A stretch of DNA of 64,000 nt, from contig JAHRBC010000002.1 in the NCBI GenBank assembly GCA_022702545.1, positions 5,332,001 through 5,396,000 on the forward strand, in the 5' to 3' direction. Position numbers and translations under genes: made by a program. Origin of the DNA: Phycomyces nitens (lineage: Eukaryota > Mucoromycota > Mucoromycetes > Mucorales > Phycomycetaceae). How positions within the stretch are numbered: the first letter of the stretch is position 1; the number at the start of each line of letters is the position of its first letter. Of the stretch, positions 24,979 through 36,005 are shown piece after piece. Under the pieces are notes generated by a model. That model had not been told where the DNA came from, made no database searches, and was given only the letters and a program-made list of their open reading frames with translations.

Positions 24979-26292
24979 ATTCTTTAACCCGAGCATTTCT
25001 TTCTCCATCGGACTCACAGGCACATTGTGGTCCGGCACCAGTTGAATTGAGTACAAAAAAAAGAAAAAAAAATTAAGTGACATGAAAAGAGTGTCCATAA
25101 AGAATGCCATTTGGATAAATTGTAGAAATCAATAGTGTGTTACTAGGGACCAGATGTAATTCAGGGGCGCACACATCATACTCTCTCTTTTTATTTTTTG
25201 ACTGTCCGGCAAGATAATATATAGTTGATTTAGATATCAATATATCAAGATCCATTGTACTTTCAATATATTATTTTTTCATTTGAATATATTTTTTTTA
25301 TCTTTAGATGGTACAACTCAATCGGTGTAATTTGTATGAACGATCTTAATAGGAGCAGTGCTTGTAGGTTATCGACCAATGATCTCCCAAAGATCTCATT
25401 CTGTTATCAGCGGAGATGGTCCTTGTCTTTTTGGGACACCTCTGATAAAGGGCTGAATAATTTTCCCATCACAAGCGTGGTTCACAGGCTTTTTATTCTA
25501 TTTAGGAAATTATGGGATTCAGACAAGGAATTCAACAGAAAAAAAAAAGAGTACAAGGTAGCAATTTAATACATGGAAAACGTGTTCAAGTAGTACCAAT
25601 AGCACTTGTTCTCGTCACAGGTATTCATCGAGGATTGAGGGTCTAGCGGTAGATACAGGTCCCTTTATATACCAATGTGTATTTTTTATATATTTTGATT
25701 TCTCCATGTGCACTATAAGGCAAACCCAGCAACGGAGCTCCGTAATACGTTACACCTTCATGTCACTATATTCTCGATGGCCATTCAGCTAGCCAAAACC
25801 AAAAAAAGAAAAAGAAAAGATGATGATATATAATAAAAAGCTATAAAGAGTAGTTATAATAGAACCAGTCTACACAGCCGACAAACCATCTGGTCCAAAG
25901 TAAGCACCACCAGAGTGCCACTGAGCTGCAAGACAGTGTGAAGAAGGGATTATTTGAAATAAATTCAAGATATCAGATCTTCCATACTAGGTAAGCTGGC
26001 AGGCCTCGGGGAGCTTCGGTGAAAATAGAGGCTTTGATTATCAGATCCACAGTCATTGGCCAACTTGGCTTGCTTACGAACAAGTGGGGGAGCACATTGA
26101 TCTTTTTTTATTTATTTTTATTTCTATTATTATTTGGGATTTTTCATCTTTCTTATCAGATTGGCCAGGATATTATTATTTTTTTTAAAAAATAAAAATA
26201 AAAAAAAACAGTATAAATATCTTGTTCCTGAAAAAACCAACTTGGCTCCCCCCCTTTTCACCCCCCCTTTTCCCCACACAACACATCTTGCA
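24979..26292. other. intergenic region upstream of mitoferrin-like gene
   Basis: No gene is supported. A 104-codon frame at 25255-25569 is rich in F, I and Y and has no recognisable motif. Two more TTATCAGAT words occur at 26038 and 26153, like those in the inverted repeat. Short homopolymer C and A tracts lie just before the coding start at 26293. Confidence 0.5.
26211..26220 (+). promoter_or_regulatory. possible TATA element of the mitochondrial carrier gene
   Basis: GTATAAATAT lies 73-82 bases before the ATG at 26293, directly after an A-rich tract and before a C/T-rich leader. This is a reasonable fungal core promoter arrangement. Confidence 0.4.
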
Positions 26293-27390
26293 ATGGACGC
26301 AGAATACGACTACGAGTCTCTCGGTAACAACTCCACCCTGACCCAAAACGCTCTTGCCGGTGCTCTTGCCGGTATTGCTGAGCACTGTGCCATGTACCCA
26401 GTCGACAGCATAAAGGTAAATAATGACATCCCAAAGACATCACCAAACTCATCATCCTCATTATCATTATTGCCTCTAGACTCGTATGCAGGTCATCCAG
26501 ACCGTCAGAGCACCCACTCTCGCAGCCGCTCTTCCTCACGCATCTGTCTTGGTCCAATCTGGCCCTGGCCCAATCCCATACAAAGCTGTCAGTTCAGCTG
26601 CCTCTCTCTGGAGAGGTGTAAATTCAGTTGTTGTTGGCGCAGGTCCAGCCCATGCCCTCCATTTTGCAACCTATGAAGTGTGCAAAGAGGCATTTGGAGC
26701 AAACCAGCCTGGCCACCACCTCTTGGCTGCTGCTGCTGCCGGTGCCTGTGCCACTCTTGCCCACGACAGCCTCATGAATCCATTTGATGGTAAGGATCTG
26801 TCTCGATAGATAAATTATCTGAAATGAATTTCGCTGACCAATGCTTTGTGGCAATTATGTTAGTCATCAAGCAGCGCATGCAGCTCCGTGATTCGACCTA
26901 TCAGACTGTGCGTGAATGTGCACGCAAGGTGTACGCCAAGGAAGGCCTCAAGGCTTTCTACATTTCACTCCCAACCACCTTTACAATGTCTGTTCCCTTT
27001 CAATCGATCCAGTTCGCCACCTACGAATACTTTCGCAAGACCCTCAACCCTGCTGGCGACTATGATCCAAAGACACACGCCATGGCAGGTGGCTTGGCTG
27101 GCATGGTAGCCTCTTCAATCACCACACCGCTGGATGTGGCAAAGACGCTTCTGCAGACACGCGGCCAGAGTCACGATCCCCGCATAAGAGCTGCAACAGG
27201 ACTGCGAGATGCAGCAAAGATCATCAAAGAGCGATATGGTGTGTGGGGCTTCTTCCGTGGTTTCAAACCTAGAGTCCTGACACACATGCCCAGTGCAGCA
27301 ATCAGCTGGAGTGTCTATGAGTACTTTAAGTGGTTCGTCACCAGAAACGAAGCCACGACCGCCAAGGACACCAACCTTCTCCATCTCTAA
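26293..27390 (+). CDS. mitochondrial carrier, mitoferrin (Mrs3/Mrs4) type
   Basis: Three exons: 26293-26415, 26480-26789, 26864-27390, giving 319 residues, normal for SLC25 carriers. The three repeat signatures are P-V-D-S-I-K (residues 36-41, with intron 1 directly after the K), P-F-D-V-I-K-Q-R-M-Q (about 142) and P-L-D-V-A-K (about 232). Mitoferrin-like traits are [14 protein letters not shown] in repeat 1, [16 protein letters not shown] at the start of repeat 2 and [12 protein letters not shown] in its second half. The known role of this subfamily is ferrous iron import across the inner mitochondrial membrane for heme and iron-sulfur cluster synthesis. The coding sequence is clearly richer in GC than its surroundings. 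It is on the same strand as the Mcm10-like gene, 314 bp upstream of it. Confidence 0.9.
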
Positions 27391-27704
27391 AAAGGGAAAA
27401 GCAGACAGACAAACTGTCAAAGACTATATAGTTCTTCTTCTTCTTCTTCCATGTATTATATTCTGCCTTTTTCTTGAAAAGCTTGATTTCAAAGAGAGAA
27501 AAAATGGGCATGTAAGCATATCTCTTGTACATAATATACATACCAAATACACATCAAAATAAAAATCCACACACACATATATATACAATATATTTACAAT
27601 ATATATATATGAAGTATCAATAAACACACTCTCTCTATTTTTTTTTGAATCAATTATATAAATAATCTGGGCTCCAACAGTCACTCTTTATTGTTTCTCT
27701 TGTT
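27391..27704. other. intergenic spacer, mitoferrin to Mcm10-like gene
   Basis: The 314-base spacer contains a CTT run (about 27434-27448), CA/TA repeats (about 27569-27612) and an AT-rich end before the next ATG. It probably holds the 3' end of one transcript and the promoter of the next. Confidence 0.5.
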
Positions 27705-27917
27705 ATGTCAAGCTCATCATCAGCCAACAATGATCACGATCAATCATCAAATGAACAAGATCCAGAGAATCGTAATCAGTCATTTGACTTTAATTCAGAA
27801 ATGAAGCAGCTTTATGGCAGCCAAGATAAAGAATTTCATTGGGAGACTCCGAGTGCCAAGCAAGAGCCAAGAGACGCATGGGTGGACACAGACATGGTGT
27901 CTGGCCTAAGACTAAAG

Positions 27918-27948
<31 letters not shown>

Positions 27949-29306
27949 AAAAACATATATATTGAACCTTGATATACAGGTATCGAACAAGTTCAGTAGT
28001 CGACCAAGAAATGAAGCTCTTGAACTGCGAATATATCCCTGTCCATTCTCTTGACGCACACGCATCCTTGTTCTATTCAACCAGGATTGGAACCAAACCC
28101 CTGTCAGAATGGGCCACAAAGGGAGTGGTCGAACGTATCATTTGTCGGGAAAAGTTCTCTGTGCTCAAGGTCACCAATCTACGAGGCCATTATTTCCATC
28201 TATTTCTATTTGGAAATGCGTTTAGGAAGCACAGGCAGCTCAAGATTGGCAATGTCTTGTGTATCTGTAATCCTGTGGTGACTCGGCCTACACAAGTAAG
28301 ATGGTACAAGACCTTCAAGACATTCATCGTCTAGTGTTTCCTTTTTATTAATTTTTTTTTAGCTGGAGTCTGCGGTAGGATTGTATGTGTCGGATCCAAG
28401 CCAGCTGTCTATTGTGGGAACAAGCATGGATCTAGCCCAATGTGTTGCATTTGTGGGCGAGACCAAACAATGTGATGCAATGATTGATAGGTAAAATGGT
28501 AAAGGATATTTATACGTGTAAATAGGGTTAATCTATAATCTATAATCTATATACATACCAAACCTAGTCGTGCCGGAGAGTTCTGTGATGCACACATCAA
28601 AAGAGCGTTTGGTCTTTCGCGTAACACTCGCATGGAATTGGCGTCTGGGTAAGAAACAAATGTTGTGTCCAGACATCTTAATAATCATAGGACGACTGGA
28701 CTAGATGTCTGCTGGATCCAGAAGCAACAGACTGCTCAAGGCACCCTGTTTAAGGCCACGTCTAGAAAGAAGAAGAGTCGCAAGGAAGATAGTTATATTA
28801 TTGAGAACAAGGGCACCTTTACTTCGGATGGGATCGAAACCAAAATCAAATTGACGCCTACAGAGCAGCTAAAGCCAAAAAACGAGGCAGAATTACGGTG
28901 GGTTTTGTTTGATCCTTTGGATTCCCTAAACATACCCTTTTTTTTCAATAGAGAATTCCTAAAGGGCAAATCGGATCCTGGTGCAGAAATGATTCGAAGA
29001 CTCAGAGGGATAGAGGAAACAACGACAGGTTAGACTATATATACGCACAACATCGTTCTAAACCAATCGTAGCATCGGCCTTGTCCAAAGAGGCCATGGC
29101 TAAAATGGGCATGAGTCGTAGGGATGCAGTCACAAAAGAAGACAATGCAGCAAAGGTAAACCATACCAAGATGAGCATTAAGCCCCCCATTGACCTTTTT
29201 GTTTTGTTTTGTTTTGTTATAGAAACGGTCCATTGACGCCCTCTTGGCAGCACAATCAAAGGCCATCAACAAAGATTCAAAGAAGCCTCGTTACATTGAT
29301 CTTTAA
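27705..29306 (+). CDS. Mcm10-like DNA replication factor
   Basis: Eight exons: 27705-27916, 27980-28295, 28363-28490, 28568-28648, 28691-28897, 28952-29028, 29073-29155, 29223-29306, giving 395 residues. An acidic S/N/Q-rich start leads to S-G-L-R-L-K-Y-R at the edge of an OB fold (about 70-175; W-A-T-K-G-V-V-E-R-I, then H-L-F-L-F-G-N-A-F). A CCCH zinc finger follows with spacing C203-x9-C213-x11-C225-x2-H228. This OB-fold plus zinc-finger core is diagnostic of Mcm10, which binds single-stranded DNA and polymerase alpha-primase and activates the CMG helicase. The rest is basic and alanine-rich, without a long C-terminal domain. The protein is shorter than yeast Mcm10 (571 residues). Intron 1 contains a TA microsatellite. 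The gene ends only 160 bases from the end of the opposing ABCC gene. Confidence 0.88.
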
Positions 29307-29466
29307 TTTTATTTTATTTTTTAATTTTATTTTTTATTTTTTATCTTTAATTTTAATCTAATGGGCTTGATAATAATAATATGCAAGGTGTGCAACATGA
29401 AGGATAGATATACAGAAAATGTTATGAAATGGCGGCTATCGTGAAAGAAATACGGTTTTTTGCTTT

Positions 29467-32400
29467 TTAGGCTTCATGCTTGGCTTTTGCAATGGCCAAA
29501 AGCTCGGCGTACTCGCCACTACGGTTGCACATGCTCTGGAACACGCCTCCTTCGCGGATCATCAACTTGTAAGGAGTATCGTACTCAACAACCTTTCCAT
29601 GATCAAGCACAAGAATACGGTCATAATCTGCCACTGTACGAATACGATGGGCAATACAGAGCAGAGCAGAGTTGACAAACTCGGTACGAATGGTCTCTTG
29701 GATCTTGTGGTCCGTGTCAAAATCAACCGACGAAGTAGCCTCGTCCAGAACAATCAACGACGACTTTTTAACCAAGGCACGCGCAAGAGCAATCAACTGG
29801 CGCTGTCCTTGGGACCAATTGTTGCCGTTCTCAGTAACAGGAGCATCAAGAGTGATTGCATTCTCGGTCTGGCTATCGTCAGCAAGATGGGCGCGCTTGA
29901 TGGCGGCCCAGAGTTCGATATCGGTGTGCTGGCCAAATGGATCCAGGTTGCTGCGTAGGGTGCCAGAGAACAAGACGGGATCCTGGGGAATAATGGTAAG
30001 ACGGGAACGAAGATCTTCAAGGCCAATGGTGTGAATATCAACACCATCGATCAAGATACGTCCCGAGGTGGGTTCCATAAACCTAAACAGGGACAGAGCA
30101 AGAGTGGACTTTCCGGAACCAGTACGACCAACAATTCCAACCTTTTCCATTGGCTTGACATTGAAGGAGATGTCTCGGAGGACCGGGGGGTTCTCGGGGC
30201 TGTACTGCATAACCAGGTTCTCAACCTTGACAGAGCCAGTGGCTGGCCAGTTTGGAGGAGGAGTGGTCTCGGGGATATGGATCGCAGGTTCTTCTTCAAT
30301 GCTCATGTACTCATCAACACGCTCAATGGCATTCATGTTCATCTCATTGACAGCGTACATTCTAACAACCCACAGAACATGAACCGTAAAGGTCAAGGCA
30401 TAACTAAGCGAAAGACCAGCCAGACCAGGGTCAATCCAAGATCTGGACATCACCAGGACAAATCCAGTGCAGAAACTGACAAAGGCACCCAGAGTATCAA
30501 CGCGGCAGTGCAGCCAGCGGTTGGTGGCCCACATCCACAAGAACGGGCGGTTGTTGCTGTCAATCTTGTTAAAGTTCTCTTGGATAAATCGGTTCTGGCC
30601 ACCAAAGGCACGGATGGTAGCCACACCGTTCACGGCCTCACCAAACTGGACGTAGATGGGACTACGGGAAACAGAGTTGAGACGCTTCAAGTCGCGAGAG
30701 GTTTTTAGGTAGTAAGAACCAATCAGCCAGAACAAGATCGTAATGACTGTTCCGGGAATCAAGAAGGCTGGTGTGATGCAAGACACAAGGATCACAACAC
30801 ACAGGGTGGCAGCAACCGCAAACAAAAGGTAGGACAGCGAAGGACCGACTTCTTGATCAATTGTGGCCAGATCAGAAGAGAATCGGTTCACAATGCGACC
30901 CATGGGTGTGGTGTCAAAGAAACGGACCTTGGCACGCAGAATACGGTCCAAGAGTTGCGAGTGGATATTGCGAGATGCACTGAGAGATCCTTGGTAGAGA
31001 ATATAGGTACGGAGAGAGCTGACAACAAGAGCAACGATACCAATCAAAAAGTAGATACCGAGATAGTACTTGACATCGACCTTGTTGTCTTGATCGTCGG
31101 AAACAAGGGTGCCAAAGGGATGGCTATTATAGCTGGTGGTCATCATTGTGGTCTCCATCGATCCAAATCTTGCAATAGAAAACGAGCCGACCAAAGAAGC
31201 GTTGGCAGGGCTGCCGTCAATAGGTTCAGAAGTACCATACGCACTGGCCCAGACCTTGATCCAGTAGTCCTGGCCAAGAACACATGCCTGTGCAAGACAG
31301 AACAAAAAGAGAACCATGATCCAAAAGAAGAATCCACCAGAAGCATAAAAGTAAGATGCATACACAGACAGGGCAACACTGCCAGTCGCGCGTGCTTCTT
31401 CCTGAGTGAGTTTACCGGCACCATTCTTCTTTTCCTTCTTTTCCAGTTCATGGACACTGCGAATCGGTCCATCCAGAGCAGCCTCTTCTTCTTCAATGAC
31501 ATGTTCTTCTTCAGCATGAGCAAGTTCTTCACCAAGAACACCGCTCTTGAGCACTACAGCCGGATCGCCTGCTTCAGCAACCTCGCCGTCCTTGAGAGCA
31601 ACAATATAGGCAGCAGCCTTGAGACACAATCCTACGTGGTGAGTGACCAAGATCACAGTTCGGTCCTTCATCAAGCGGCCAGTCAAACAATGATCAAACA
31701 GGTGCTTGGCAGTATGGGCATCCACTGCGCTCAGACAATCGTCCAAGATTACGGTTGTAGCCTGGGAATATACGGCACGAGCAATTGCCACACGCTGCTT
31801 TTGTCCACCACTGAGCGTGATGCCCTTTTCACCAACCTCGGTCGAATCGCCAAACTCAAGGATATCGATATCACGGGTCAAGGCAGTCATGTAGAGAACA
31901 TCCTGGTAACGCTGCTCATCAAGAGGCAGACCAAACAGAATGTTGTCTTTGATGCTGCAGTTCTGGAGCCATGCGGTCTGGGCTACATAGGCAATTCCCG
32001 AGACAGCACCACCAAGGGTGTTTGAGTGAGAGACACGCTGACGGGGAAGAATCGCAGATCCACTCTGGCAATGGGTCTCACCAAGCAGACTGGCCAAGAG
32101 GGTGGTCTTTCCGGAACCAGTAGGGCCACAGACGATCGAGAGCTTGTTGGGGGGGAAAGAGAGGTTGAGGTTGCGCAGGGCTGGCTTGTCTACCACCTGG
32201 GTTGATTTATCCCAGCTAAACGAAGCATTGTCGACAAATCCAGCATAGACACCCTTGCTAGACTCGGTCTCGACTGTCTCGACCTCTTCCTCGGCCAAAA
32301 ATGCCTCAATGCGACGAAGGGAGACGTTTGCCTGGAGAGAAAAGGTGATGATCATGGGCAATTCGTCCATTGCAGAACGGAAGCTGTTGAAAAGGGCCAG

Positions 32401-34334
32401 GGCAGTAAAGGCCACTGATGCGGTAAGGATAGAGGTCTGGGTGTAGACGTAGAATACGGTGACCATGATCAGGATAGGGATAAAGAACCAAATGTTGCTC
32501 ATCCACATAAACGCCATGAGTCTGCCACGAATAGCCTTGAGTTCAACTTCACGCGCCTCAACCACACGGTTCTTAAACTGCTTTTCCCAGGCAAAGAACT
32601 TTACGATACGAATGGCAGCCAAGAGTTCGTTCATTAGCTTTAGACGCCTGTCCGTTGCAGTCATGACAGTGTCCTGGAGCTTCTCAAAATGGTTGCTGAT
32701 CAAATAGGTAAAAGGCTGGGTGACCACCATGACCAATACACCCCACAAACTGGCATTACCCAAAAGCTTATACAGACCCCAGACACTGATGATGATCTGG
32801 ATAGGATAAGAGTAGACGTAAAAAATGTATGCAGAGAACTCGGCCAGCTTTTGGGCATCGACAGACAGCAGGTTGTTGACGTTTCCCTTTTTGTCGTCAG
32901 CACCAACATCTTGGCTACCCGTCTGGTCTCTGCGACGAAGGGACTTTGCGAATACTTCTCCAATGGCGATTGCCTGGATACGGATTCCAATGGTGCGGCC
33001 AATGTAGAGGGCCTGCTGAAGAGCAAGCGATTGAATGGTAGATGCGGCAAAGAGACCAAACACATACAAGAATGCAGTCAATGTAGGGACCTGGTAAGCA
33101 GGATCAACGTACTCAATGTACTTGATGATCTTGTTGAGAAAGTAAGGTGGGCCAAACATGATCACGGACCAGAACATGCAGTAGATGAATTGATGAATAA
33201 TGAGCCACTTGAAGTTCTTCAAGAGAGCAATGGCCATCTTTGGAGACTTGTGCTTGCGGAAGTCAGCCAGGGTATTCTTGGCGCGGTTCTCGGCAGGAAG
33301 TTCGACAAGATCCTTGTCATCCAATGTACGTCTGTAGCCTTCCTTCATCATCACATTGACCCAACCAAACATGAACTGGGAGTAGACAGATGCCCAGTTC
33401 TCGCTGGACATGGTACGTCCTGAATCAGACACGATTGGCGAGACTGGAGCAAGAGGTTCTTCGTTGAATGCACACATGATAAGAACGAGACTCAACAGGG
33501 AGCTATAGAGTGATACTGTGTATCCCACACCAATGTCATCAATCCCATGGCCAATGTAAAATGAGCGTAGGTCAGCCATGCCAAGCAGAAATGCACCACA
33601 ATAGAGTACATTCATTTGACTGCATAGACGAGGAGTAAGATCATTAGGGGTTCCAGAGATGACAATGTTCCCGACGGCAATAAGGAATGCAATTGACTAT
33701 GGAGGGTAAATAATAATACGTGAGTTGTCCCGTCCGTCTGTGATGGGTACAATTATCAAAAAAAAAACTTACCCAAAACACAGACATGGAGCTATAAGAA
33801 ATGATGAGCTGGGACTTTGTACCCTCTACAACATCAATAGGATAGGTGTCCTGGACCAACTGGATTAAAGAGGTGATATACAACGCAGCCTGGAATCCCG
33901 ACAAGAGTCTAGTCCAGCTAATAACAGTCCAACGAAGAGATTTTCGCTCATATTCAGGGGCAATAGTACTTGCGGATGAGGAGGCATCGTTATCATGATC
34001 TATAGATCTGTTGGTAGGAGTGGTACCATATGAGAATGTTGGGAGACTGTCTTTGAGGGGGGTGTAGAGAGAGGAGTTTGACTTGTGATAGTCCAGCCAG
34101 GCTTTTGAGATTCCAAAGAGACAAATGATCAAGAGGCCAAGAGGAAGTGCTGAATCGAGTACACTAGAATTTGGTTTTTGTGTGAGTAATGTGCAAGCGG
34201 TCGGTTGGAATCTTACATTTCACGGAAGCATGGGGAGAAATCAGAGTCTGTCCAGGGATCCTACACATGATCTGTCATTAAGAGATTCGGAATAATAGGA
34301 TAATATTTACTGTAATGATACAGGAGAGGCTCAT
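29467..34334 (-). CDS. ABCC/MRP-family ABC transporter
   Basis: Four exons on the minus strand: 34334-34311, 34260-34217, 34163-33773, 33696-29467, giving 1562 residues. The first two exons are only 24 and 44 nt; they add an N-terminus ending W-T-D-S-D-F-S-P-C-F, the motif typical of the TMD0 start in Ycf1-like proteins, which supports the splice choices. TMD0 and linker are followed by TMD1, NBD1 (Walker A GPTGSGKTTLL near residue 674, signature LSGGQKQR near 780, Walker B VILDDCLSAVD with Asp in place of the catalytic Glu, normal for ABCC), TMD2, and NBD2 (GRTGSGKSTL near 1342, WSQGQRQL near 1447, LIVLDEATSSVD near 1470). Related fungal proteins move glutathione conjugates, bile acids or metals, mostly into the vacuole; which applies here is unknown. 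The 4.2-kb last exon has no introns. Confidence 0.93.
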
Positions 34335-35070
34335 ATTTTTTGTCTAAGAGGAGTGTTAATCTCTCCAAAGATACTTTTTTTTTATATAGCAAGATTGCAA
34401 ATAAAGAATAAATAGAGAAAGAAAGAAAGAGAGAGAGAGGAAGGGGAAAATTGATTATTTATATGGTTATCCAACAAGAAGTCCAATTGGTATGCCAAAG
34501 TAGAAGACGACTACGAAGAATAAGAAAAAAAATTATTTAGACGGCGCATCAACATCCCAAAGCGACCGATGATTAAGCCAGTTTTGTTCGTAATTACTCT
34601 ATTTGTACATTTTACGTATCCATGTTTATAACTTCCGTTTGCTCGGAGATCAGCTAGGACCACCAGGATTTATTGGATTGGAGCCCTGGGATTTGACAGG
34701 CCAGGCATAATTACACAGAGAAAGGAGAATTGTGGAAGAATAATGAAGACATATATATATATTATATATTTATATTGATAGGGGCGGCCTTTGAGTTTAT
34801 TGCCGCAGTAAATTATATATGAATAAGATGATGATATTTCAACATTGTTGTTGAGAACAATCTGCCGCAGCAACCATATGAATATACACTACAAAGATAA
34901 AAAGGATCTTGATACTGCCAAATATGTGTACATACACATTTATATATAAAAAGTACAAAAATAAACGTATATTTCCTTTTCTAGTCTCCAGAAACTACAA
35001 ACACGGTTCATGGTCCGTGTTCATGTTTCATGGTACATGGTACATGGTACATGCTAGTTATATATATCTA

Positions 35071-35104
<34 letters not shown>

Positions 35105-36005
35105 CTCAAGAGAACGTTGTTTTACATAATACAAACCTAGAGGGATTTAAATTGTCAGACATTTATTTAGTGGAAAAAGGAATCTAATTGAAAGAGATCT
35201 AGTGGACAATGGTTAGGCCCTATAAATACATATATATATATAAATATATAATATTGATACTTTGCCAAACAGGAAATAATTGATAAAAGATGTTAAAGAG
35301 ACACGCTGTTTATCAAAGGCTCAATCTTTTTTATCTCTATTGTAGGCTATAAATTGCCCAATTGAGAATATTGTAAAACATTAGGATTTCAATCTATGAA
35401 TATACTCGAGAATTTCTTTCTTTCTTTTCTGTTCTTTATATTTTATTCATACATTAATAATCATGAAAGTCACCGAGACAATGGGTGGGATACCCTGTCC
35501 CAGATTTTATTTCTATTTTTCAACACTCTACAGACCAGCCTTCTTTAATAGAAGTTCAAAGTGTATTGACCCAAAGTCTGGTTACTTATTATTAATATTG
35601 TAGAGATCCCTAATTTTGGTAAAACTTTATCGTATTTGTATGTCGTACAAATTCAGTGCAATTTTTAGTGTCTGGATGTGAATCAAGTAATTGTTCTAAA
35701 AAAAAACAAGTACAAAAAAAACACAAAAAAAAAGGTACAATATAGTATTTTGTATATTTTTAAAAAATACAAAAAATGACCCCTTGAACTTGCTATTAAT
35801 AATCTACCTTTATTTCTTTTTCTTGTATATTATATATATATATAGCATATATACACACATTACTTGAAAATAAGCAGCCATTGTATCCAATGCTTTAAAG
35901 ATCGTCAATTACCTCTTCCAATCAAACTCCGCTCAATTCAATATGAACAAGGAACACCATTGTTAAAAAAAAAGAGAGAGGCAAAGAAAAGCCTGTTTCC
36001 TCATC
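34335..36005. other. divergent intergenic region (ABCC / Afi1-like)
   Basis: This region separates two divergent genes, so both promoters should lie here. It holds three tandem copies of GGTACAT around 35031-35052, an AAT microsatellite at about 35070-35103, GA-rich and TA-rich runs and no supported reading frame. Confidence 0.5.

Noticed and set aside
21000..24990. Classification of the inverted repeat as a transposon with terminal inverted repeats
   Set aside because: No target-site duplication at the outer ends (GTAAGAAG against ATTCTTTA), no transposase, and arms far longer than usual.
25255..25569. 104-codon plus-strand frame
   Set aside because: Composition is typical of chance AT-rich frames and there is no domain, intron structure or clear promoter.
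30853..32025. 390-codon plus-strand frame within the ABCC gene
   Set aside because: Antisense shadow of the 4.2-kb coding exon with biased codon use.
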